A stretch of DNA of 6,186 nt from NCBI GenBank assembly GCA_012798145.1, contig JAAZNT010000224.1:1-6186 (forward strand), read 5' to 3'. This document shows, piece after piece, positions 1 to 5,234 of the stretch (positions are counted from its first letter, which is position 1; each line of letters begins with the position of its first letter). The notes beneath the pieces were generated by a model. That model had not been told where the DNA came from. It ran no database searches and worked only from the letters and a program-made list of their open reading frames with translations. The stretch is from Thermoanaerobaculaceae bacterium. GTDB lineage: Bacteria > Acidobacteriota > UBA4820. Position numbers and translations under genes: made by a program.

Positions 1-797
1 ATCCCGACGAAGTCGTTGCACTCGGCGCCGCTCTTCAGGCTGGAATTATCAAGGGAGATGTGAAAGAGATAGTTCTTCTTGACTCAATTCCTTTAAGTCT
101 GGGTGTTTCCGCAAAAGGAAATTTATTTGTAAAATTGATTGAAAGGGGCTCTGCGATACCAACAAAAAAGAGTAGAATTTTCACGACAGTCACTGACAAT
201 CAGGAGAGCGTTGAAGTTCATGTCCTTCAAGGAGAGAGAGAAATCGCTTCTGAAAACATTTCACTCGGAAAATTTGAACTTGTAGGCATCCCGCCGGCGC
301 CGAAAGGTCTGCCACAGATAGAGGTTACATTTGATATAAACGCAAATGGAATTGTCTCTGTCTACGCAAAAGACCTTATGACAGGAAACGAGCAGAAAAT
401 AGTTGTAAATCCATCTTCTGGTTTGAGTGAAAACGAAATTCAAAGAATCATTGAGGACGCGAAACTAAAAGAAGACGAAGACAGAAGGATAGTTGAAATT
501 CAAAAACTGAAACTGAAACTTGAAAAACTTGTTGAAAGCATTGAAAAATCTTTTATGGAATTTGGAACGCTTCTTGAGGGAGAAACAAAGAAAAAAGCGG
601 AAGAAGCAATCAAAAGGGCGCGAAAGGAAATTCTAAGCGATTCCGGCTCTACGCTTAATGAAATATTTTATGAATTAAGCGACATTTCTCATGTTATAAC
701 CCAAACAATAATGAACGATCCTCTTGCCCAAATGGGTATAAAATCGGGGTCGGGAGAAAGCCAGCAGAAGACACCTGAAGAAAAGACAAAGAAATGA
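1..797 (+). CDS. dnaK: Molecular chaperone DnaK (Hsp70), C-terminal part, 5' truncated
   Basis: This is the 3' part of an Hsp70 gene, open from the window edge; the first complete codon is at 3. The 264 visible residues begin with PDEVVALGAALQAG, the end of the ATPase domain. Next come the interdomain linker (IVLLD) and the beta-sandwich substrate-binding domain, with family signatures IPTKKS, DNQ, HVLQGER and PQIEVTFDI. A charged helical lid and a lysine/glutamate tail ending EKTKK follow. By analogy with E. coli DnaK the full protein would be about 630 residues, so roughly 365 are missing. Known role: ATP-driven cytoplasmic folding with DnaJ and GrpE. The GTG at 60 is an internal valine codon, not a start. 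Oddities: the usual ETxGG loop of the substrate domain reads SAKGN (108-122), and the tail lacks the DAEFEEV-type ending of E. coli. The stop overlaps the dnaJ start by four bases. Confidence 0.97.
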   Translation, partial: PDEVVALGAALQAGIIKGDVKEIVLLDSIPLSLGVSAKGNLFVKLIERGSAIPTKKSRIFTTVTDNQESVEVHVLQGEREIASENISLGKFELVGIPPAPKGLPQIEVTFDINANGIVSVYAKDLMTGNEQKIVVNPSSGLSENEIQRIIEDAKLKEDEDRRIVEIQKLKLKLEKLVESIEKSFMEFGTLLEGETKKKAEEAIKRARKEILSDSGSTLNEIFYELSDISHVITQTIMNDPLAQMGIKSGSGESQQKTPEEKTKK

Positions 798-1891
798 GTA
801 GCGAAGATTACTATGAAATTCTTGGTGTAGCAAGAGACGCTACGCAGGAGGAAATAAAATCTGCTTACAGGAAGGCGGCTCTTAAATACCATCCTGATAA
901 AAATCCGGGCAACAAAGAAGCGGAAGAGATGTTTAAAAAAGCGTCTGAAGCATATTCTGTTTTAGGGGATCCCCAGAAAAGAGCGCAATACGACGCCTAC
1001 GGCAGAGTTGGAAATTATGGGGGAGTAAACTGGGATTCTGACATATTTGATGATTTTTCAGATCTTTTAGGCAGTTTCTTCGGTTTTGGGGATTTTTTAG
1101 GAGGTCAGAGGAGAAGGGGACCGCAAAAAGGCGCCGATTTAAGATACGATATCCAGATTTCCCTTGAAGATGTTTTTTATGGAATAGAAAAAGAGATTGA
1201 ACTTCCTTTGGAAGAGATTTGCGAAGAGTGCGCAGGAAGCGGTGCAAAGGATGGGAAAAAAAGCAACTGTCCAACTTGCGGGGGAAGAGGGAATATATTT
1301 TATCAGCAAGGATTTTTCTCGGTTTCAAGAACCTGTCCTCACTGCGCAGGAGAGGGCAGCATAGCAAAAGAAAAATGTTCTTCCTGTAAGGGCTCTGGAA
1401 AAATTCGCAAGACAAAAACGATTAAAGTTAAGATTCCTCGAGGAGTTGAAAACGGAAGTATGCTGAAAGTTTCAGGACAGGGAGAGATAGGAGCAAGAGG
1501 AGGAAGGAGAGGAGATTTATACATAGCGGTTTTTGTAAAAGAACATCCCCATTTCAAGAGAAATGGAAGCAATCTTTTTTGTGAAATAAATGTTTCTCTT
1601 CCGGAGGCGGTTTTAGGGGGAGAATATGAACTTATAACTCTTGAAGGAAAACCAATAAAAATTAAAATTCCTGAACACTGCCAAGATGGCAGAAGGTTAA
1701 AAATAGATGGTATGGGGCTTCCAGAAGTAAATGGAAAAAGAAAGGGTGACCTTTATGTGGATGTAAGACTTCAAACTCCGCAAAAACTTTCAAGAGAAGA
1801 AAAAGAACTTTGGCAGAAACTTTATGAAATTGAGATGAAAAAGAACGAAAAAAAAGAATCTTTCTTCAAAAAAATATTCAAGGGAGAATAA
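794..1891 (+). CDS. dnaJ: Chaperone DnaJ (Hsp40, type I)
   Basis: This is a complete 365-residue DnaJ, a normal length for the family. The J domain spans about residues 5-70 and carries the HPD motif at 33-35, which stimulates the DnaK ATPase. A Gly/Phe-rich stretch follows (around 90-105, with GSFFGFGDFLGG). The zinc-binding region has all four CxxCxGxG repeats, with cysteine pairs at 143/146, 159/162, 181/184 and 195/198. The C-terminal beta domains follow, and the protein ends in a lysine-rich helix. All landmarks of a type I co-chaperone are intact, so it should bind unfolded clients and load them onto DnaK in the cytoplasm. The ATG overlaps the dnaK stop (ATGA), and there is no strong Shine-Dalgarno upstream, which suggests translational coupling to dnaK. 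The start gives the expected DYYEILGV beginning, so it is secure. No grpE or hrcA is visible in the window. Confidence 0.97.
   Translation: MSSEDYYEILGVARDATQEEIKSAYRKAALKYHPDKNPGNKEAEEMFKKASEAYSVLGDPQKRAQYDAYGRVGNYGGVNWDSDIFDDFSDLLGSFFGFGDFLGGQRRRGPQKGADLRYDIQISLEDVFYGIEKEIELPLEEICEECAGSGAKDGKKSNCPTCGGRGNIFYQQGFFSVSRTCPHCAGEGSIAKEKCSSCKGSGKIRKTKTIKVKIPRGVENGSMLKVSGQGEIGARGGRRGDLYIAVFVKEHPHFKRNGSNLFCEINVSLPEAVLGGEYELITLEGKPIKIKIPEHCQDGRRLKIDGMGLPEVNGKRKGDLYVDVRLQTPQKLSREEKELWQKLYEIEMKKNEKKESFFKKIFKGE
1881..1886 (+). promoter_or_regulatory. Ribosome binding site of the cpoB-like gene
   Basis: AGGGAG lies inside the last codons of dnaJ, 8 bases before the ATG at 1895. That spacing favours this start over the second in-frame ATG at 1901, which would sit 14 bases away. 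Confidence 0.65.
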
Positions 1892-1894
1892 AAA

Positions 1895-2533
1895 ATGGCG
1901 ATGCGATTATGCTTTGTTTTATTTGCTTTTTTTCTCTTAACGGGATGTGCAGCTATGCTGGAGCCACCTTCTGACATTCAGAGAGCTGTTGACTATCTCA
2001 GGCAGGATGTTCAAAAACTGACAAAACAGCAGGAGGAACTTGCCAAAAAGATAGACAATCTTTCACAAACTTCTCAAAAGCAAATTGAAGCAAAAGAATC
2101 AACTCCCGTTGAAACAATTTCAGTTGAAGATGCCGGGAATCTTTCTTCAGATCCTTCTTCTTTGTACGAAAAAGCAATGAAACTTATGAAAGAAGGTAAA
2201 TATGAAGATGCCGAAACTGCTTTTGCGCAATTTGTGAGGGATTTCCCACAAAGCGACCTTGCCGACAACGCTCAATACTGGATGGGGGAGTGCCTTTACA
2301 GCGAAAAGAAATATAAAGAAGCAAAAGAGACATTTGAAGGCGTTTTGGAACATTTTCCATTTGGAAATAAAGTTCCAGACGCTATGTATAAAGCGGCTCT
2401 TTGCGCGGGACAATTGGGTGACAACAAAGAAAGAGTAGAAATTTTAAAAGAAGTAAAAGAAAATTACCCATTTTCAGATGCCGCTGAAAAGGCAGAAAAA
2501 CTTCTCAAAGAGATAGAATCGCAAAATAATTAA
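1895..2533 (+). CDS. CpoB/YbgF-like TPR lipoprotein
   Basis: This 212-residue protein begins with a short hydrophobic signal sequence ending in a lipobox, LTGC, with the lipidated cysteine at residue 18. The residues after the cysteine are Ala-Ala, so no Asp retention signal is seen and outer-membrane placement is likely. A charged, heptad-like coiled-coil segment follows (about 27-65), then a polar linker. Three TPR-like units (about 88-119, 125-156 and 162-194) show the YbgF pattern: FVRDFPQSDLADNAQYWMGE, then a second unit ending near NKVPDAMYKAA. Coiled coil plus C-terminal TPRs is the architecture of CpoB/YbgF, the periplasmic partner of the Tol-Pal envelope-constriction system that coordinates it with peptidoglycan synthesis. 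E. coli CpoB is soluble, whereas this one looks membrane-anchored. No tol or pal genes are adjacent. BamD, another TPR lipoprotein, is less likely given the coiled coil. The gene lies 3 bases after dnaJ and overlaps the next gene by one base. Confidence 0.85.
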   Translation: MAMRLCFVLFAFFLLTGCAAMLEPPSDIQRAVDYLRQDVQKLTKQQEELAKKIDNLSQTSQKQIEAKESTPVETISVEDAGNLSSDPSSLYEKAMKLMKEGKYEDAETAFAQFVRDFPQSDLADNAQYWMGECLYSEKKYKEAKETFEGVLEHFPFGNKVPDAMYKAALCAGQLGDNKERVEILKEVKENYPFSDAAEKAEKLLKEIESQNN

Positions 2534-3462
2534 TGGCATCAAAACTTTCAGAAATGTTTTCAGAAGGGAATTTTATTCCTTTAAAGGCGCACGCTTCAAC
2601 AAAGAAGTTTTTTTCCGGGACTTTCAAAGGAACCAACTGCCTGCTTATTGTATTTGAACTTGGGAAGGAGGAGAGGGAGCATTTTTGCAAACTGACAAAT
2701 TTCCTTCTCTCACAGGGAATATCAGTTCCGAAGATCATCTATTCACCTGATAACGAAGAACCGTTCTTAATAACAGAATTTGTAAGCGGCAGACTCCTTT
2801 CGCAGAAACCTTTTGATGAAATAATATTTGAAAAAGTGATAGAAGAAGCAAAAAAATTTTCGCTTGCCCAAATTGATTCTACAAATAACATCAAAATTTC
2901 AATTCTTGATCGCGACCGTATGAAATATGAATTAAATTTTTTCGTCCTCCATTTTTGCGAAGGCTTTTCAAATGAGACAGTTGACGATGAAACAAAAAGA
3001 GGGCTAAACATTCTTGCTGAAGAGGTTGATTCTTTCCCAAAATCATTCTGTCATAGGGATTACCACAGCGAAAACATAATTGTAAAAAAAGGGAATATTT
3101 TTGTTCTCGATTATCAGGACGCCCTGATTGCGCCAAGAACATACGATTTTGCTTCCCTTTATGTTGACGGATATTTTGATTTTCCAAAAAGGGAGAGAGA
3201 ATCAATTAAGAATTATGCGCTTTCCCATTTCGGCGCTTCTGAAGAAGAATTCCTGAAAACAGCGCTTCAGCGCCTCCTAAAGGCGCTTGGGACATTTGGC
3301 TTTCAAATAGTTCATAGAAAAAAAGCAAAATACATTGCTTCAGTAATACGAAGCGCTCAATATCTTGACGAATTAATTGCTTCAAATATCGTTGAAAGCG
3401 AAAAAACGAGAAATTATTTAAAAGCCCTAAAAAACAAAATCACATCGGAATTGTGTGGTTGA
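2533..3462 (+). CDS. AmgK-like sugar kinase (APH/choline kinase fold phosphotransferase)
   Basis: This 309-residue protein has an aminoglycoside-phosphotransferase-type kinase fold. The catalytic loop is HRDYHSEN (174-181), with the catalytic aspartate at 176 and the metal-binding asparagine at 181. The second metal-binding aspartate lies in LDYQDA (D193). The following APRTYDFASL matches the phosphotransferase group that includes AmgK, the N-acetylmuramate/N-acetylglucosamine anomeric kinase of peptidoglycan recycling. The N-terminal AHASTKKFFSGTFKG aligns with the family's nucleotide-binding start (GDASxRRYFR-like). A C-terminal QRLLKALGTFGFQIVHRKKA block also fits this family and does not suggest a resistance enzyme. 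The MurU nucleotidyltransferase that usually works with AmgK is not in the window, so the exact sugar substrate is inferred. The start overlaps the cpoB stop (TAATG), implying coupled translation. The 3' end overlaps the convergent thiD by 23 bases. Confidence 0.82.
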   Translation: MASKLSEMFSEGNFIPLKAHASTKKFFSGTFKGTNCLLIVFELGKEEREHFCKLTNFLLSQGISVPKIIYSPDNEEPFLITEFVSGRLLSQKPFDEIIFEKVIEEAKKFSLAQIDSTNNIKISILDRDRMKYELNFFVLHFCEGFSNETVDDETKRGLNILAEEVDSFPKSFCHRDYHSENIIVKKGNIFVLDYQDALIAPRTYDFASLYVDGYFDFPKRERESIKNYALSHFGASEEEFLKTALQRLLKALGTFGFQIVHRKKAKYIASVIRSAQYLDELIASNIVESEKTRNYLKALKNKITSELCG

Positions 3463-4228
3463 GCGGTCCAAGCCCTTTCCCGATCTGGAAAGGATGCTGC
3501 ATTGCTTTTGCAAGATATTGCTTTGCTTTTTCAATGCTCTCTCCCATAGACAATCCTCTTGCTATCAAAGCAAGGATTATAGATGAGAAAGTGCACCCCA
3601 GACCGAGAGTATTTTTTGTTGAAATTCTCGGCGCCTCAAAAATATGGAAATGAGAGCCGTCATACCACAAATCAAGAGCCCTAACTTCTTTGAGGTCTCC
3701 TCCTGTTATGACAACATTTTTTGCGCCCATTTGAAAAATAATTTTGGCGGCTTCTTTTGCCTTGTTCATATCTGTAATATCAATTCCGCTTAAGTCTTTC
3801 GCTTCAGCGGTGTTTGGTGTAATTGCATAAGCGAGGGGGATAAGTTTGTTCTTGAGCGCTTCAACGCCGTCGCCTTGAAGGAGTTTTTGCCCTTCGTGGT
3901 TGTAAATCACAGGATCAATCATTATCGGGCATTTAATTTTAAGAGCGACAAGAAGAGAAGAGATAATTTCAATGTTTGTTGAAGAACTTAAAAAACCAAG
4001 TTTTACACCGTGAAGAGGCATATCGGAGACGATTGCTTCAATCTGTTGCCCGACAAACTCCATAGGAATAGGGAAAACGCCTTGAATTCCTTGAGTGTTT
4101 TGCGCAATAACGCTTGTAGCAACAGGAGCGCCGTAAACCCTGAAAGTCTGGAAAGTCTTAATATCTGCGACGATTCCCGTTGCGCCGCTTGAATCAAAGT
4201 GACTTATTGTCAAAATAGTTCTGTTCAT
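3440..4228 (-). CDS. thiD: Divergent ThiD-like hydroxymethylpyrimidine (phosphate) kinase
   Basis: This complete 262-residue ribokinase-fold protein matches the length of ThiD. ThiD phosphorylates hydroxymethylpyrimidine and then its phosphate for thiamine synthesis in the cytoplasm. Family features are DSSGATGIVADIKTFQ (12-27), AQNTQG (42-47), the DP of IDPVI (105-106), ITPNTAEA (136-143), ITGGD (174-178) and the C-terminal GKGLGPLNH. The catalytic-type cysteine is kept at 212. Several usually strict motifs differ. The N-terminal GSD/GTD reads HFD (10-12), GGAG reads GATG (15-18), the MxAKSG-type segment after DPV reads IYNHEG (108-113), and HGTGC reads LGLGC (208-212). It may therefore be a drifted ThiD or a kinase for a related substrate such as a pyridoxal-type pyrimidine or pyridine. 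No other thiamine gene is in view. It is the last gene of the ackA-pta transcript, 10 bases after pta, and its end overlaps the convergent kinase gene. Confidence 0.82.
   Translation of the reverse strand: MNRTILTISHFDSSGATGIVADIKTFQTFRVYGAPVATSVIAQNTQGIQGVFPIPMEFVGQQIEAIVSDMPLHGVKLGFLSSSTNIEIISSLLVALKIKCPIMIDPVIYNHEGQKLLQGDGVEALKNKLIPLAYAITPNTAEAKDLSGIDITDMNKAKEAAKIIFQMGAKNVVITGGDLKEVRALDLWYDGSHFHIFEAPRISTKNTLGLGCTFSSIILALIARGLSMGESIEKAKQYLAKAMQHPFQIGKGLGPLNHTIPM
3471..3498. repeat. Inverted repeat just past the AmgK-like gene's stop
   Basis: A perfect 7-base stem (CCTTTCC at 3474-3480, GGAAAGG at 3487-3493) encloses a 6-base loop. Beyond a 2-base bulge, AGC (3471-3473) can pair with GCT (3496-3498). 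It begins 8 bases after the kinase stop and lies wholly within thiD coding sequence. No uninterrupted T-run follows directly on either strand, so it is not a standard intrinsic terminator. It could slow polymerase, protect the 3' end of the plus-strand transcript, or be a coincidence of codons. Confidence 0.45.
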
Positions 4229-4231
4229 TTT

Positions 4232-4237
4232 CTCTCC
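4232..4237 (-). promoter_or_regulatory. Ribosome binding site of thiD
   Basis: GGAGAG on the minus strand fills most of the 10-base gap between the pta stop and the thiD ATG. It ends three bases before the start codon and begins one base after the pta stop, so terminating and initiating ribosomes would be in contact. This fits reinitiation or coupling. Confidence 0.65.
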
Positions 4238-4238
4238 A

Positions 4239-5219
4239 TTACGCCATTAAAGAGCATATTGCCGCAACATTCACCATATCGTCCGCGGAGCATCCTCTTG
4301 AAAGGTCGCAATAAGGTTTAGCAAGACCTTGAACAATTGGACCAACAGCAAGAGCGCCCGCCAATCGCTCAACGAGTTTGTATCCGATGTTGCCTGCGTC
4401 AAGGTCAGGGAAAATAAGGACATTTGCTTTTCCAGCGACAGGGCTTCCTTTGCACTTTCTTTCTCCTATTGAAGGCACAAGAGCGGCGTCTGCCTGCATT
4501 TCTCCATCCACAAGAAGATTCGGCGCTTTTTCTTTAACAATCTTTGTTGCGCTTATTACTTTGTCGGCATTTGGATGTTTTGCAGAGCCCTTTGTTGAAA
4601 AAGAGAGCATAGCCACTTTTGGTTCAAGTCCTGTGACCGCCTGAAAACTCTTTGCCGATGTTATCGCTATGTCAGCAAGTTGCTCGTCTGTAGGGTCGGG
4701 AATTACAGCGCAGTCCGCAAAACAAATCATTCTTTCCTGAAGAACCATTATGAAATAACTTGAAACAGTCTGAATTCCCTGAGCCAAGCCTACTGTGTGG
4801 ATAGCCGCTCTTATAACATCTCCTGTTGATGAGATGTTTCCTCCCACCACTTCCTCAACCTTGTCTGTTGCCAGCATAAGCCCTGAAAAATAAAGAGGAT
4901 GTTTTACAGCCTCAGCCGATTGCTCTTCTGTCATTCCTTTTGATTTTCGCTTTTCAAATAGAATTTTTGCAAATTCTTCTTTTAGAGAGGATTTCAAAGG
5001 GTCAATCATCTCAATGTCGTCAATTTTTATATTGTTTTCTTTTGCAATCTTTGAAATAGCATCTTCGTTTCCGACAAGAATCGGGACGCCTATTTTTTCA
5101 GCGATTAAAGTTCTTGCGCAAGTTAAAGTTCTTGCGTCTTCACAATCGGGAAACGCCACTTTAAGATGCCTTTTTGACGCCTTTTCTCTTATTGATTTGA
5201 CAAAATCGTTTTCAGCCAT
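4239..5219 (-). CDS. pta: Phosphate acetyltransferase (short, class I type)
   Basis: This complete 326-residue Pta is of the short form, consisting of the catalytic domain only, with no N-terminal DRTGG or P-loop regulatory region as in the long E. coli enzyme. It interconverts acetyl-CoA plus phosphate with acetyl phosphate plus CoA. Visible signatures are AFPDCEDART (22-31), RKSKGMT (91-97), GGNISSTGDVIRAAI (126-140), LVDGEMQADAALVP (236-249), KANVLIFPDLDAGNIGYKL (264-282) and GPIVQGLAKP (293-302). The active-site serine-arginine pair of DLSRG is at 307-308, and R137 occupies the conserved arginine position of the STGDVIR segment. One departure is KPYCDLSRG where KPVNDLSRG is usual, which places a cysteine at the asparagine position (residue 304). 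It is the middle gene of the minus-strand block, 15 bases after ackA with a strong Shine-Dalgarno. Its partner AckA completes the acetate pathway. Confidence 0.96.
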   Translation of the reverse strand: MAENDFVKSIREKASKRHLKVAFPDCEDARTLTCARTLIAEKIGVPILVGNEDAISKIAKENNIKIDDIEMIDPLKSSLKEEFAKILFEKRKSKGMTEEQSAEAVKHPLYFSGLMLATDKVEEVVGGNISSTGDVIRAAIHTVGLAQGIQTVSSYFIMVLQERMICFADCAVIPDPTDEQLADIAITSAKSFQAVTGLEPKVAMLSFSTKGSAKHPNADKVISATKIVKEKAPNLLVDGEMQADAALVPSIGERKCKGSPVAGKANVLIFPDLDAGNIGYKLVERLAGALAVGPIVQGLAKPYCDLSRGCSADDMVNVAAICSLMA

Positions 5220-5222
5220 TTT

Positions 5223-5230
5223 CCTCTCCT
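5223..5230 (-). promoter_or_regulatory. Ribosome binding site of pta
   Basis: AGGAGAGG on the minus strand lies three bases before the pta ATG, in the 15-base gap after ackA. It is the strongest Shine-Dalgarno in the window. It suggests that pta is initiated independently and efficiently instead of relying only on ribosomes leaving ackA. Confidence 0.75.
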
Positions 5231-5234
5231 TAAA

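Noticed and set aside
60..797. A separate 245-residue protein starting at the GTG at 60
   Set aside because: The same frame is open back to the window edge and encodes PDEVVALGAALQAG, which is standard DnaK sequence. The GTG is an internal valine codon.
933..1415. Long open minus-strand frame (160 codons) inside dnaJ
   Set aside because: It lies wholly antisense to a fully intact DnaJ, its translation has no recognisable domain, and no ribosome site or separate promoter is apparent. It is a shadow frame.
1895..2533. BamD outer-membrane assembly lipoprotein
   Set aside because: BamD is also a TPR lipoprotein, but the long N-terminal coiled coil before the TPRs and the YbgF-type repeat spacing favour CpoB.
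2533..3462. Aminoglycoside resistance gene
   Set aside because: The fold is shared, but the LDYQDA...APRTYDFASL pattern and the C-terminal QRLLKALGTFG block fit the housekeeping AmgK-type group. The gene is embedded in a chaperone operon with no mobile-element context.
3499..3539. T-rich stretch downstream of the inverted repeat as an intrinsic terminator tail
   Set aside because: The T-runs are short and interrupted and do not directly follow the stem. The sequence is thiD coding DNA, so a standard terminator is not supported.
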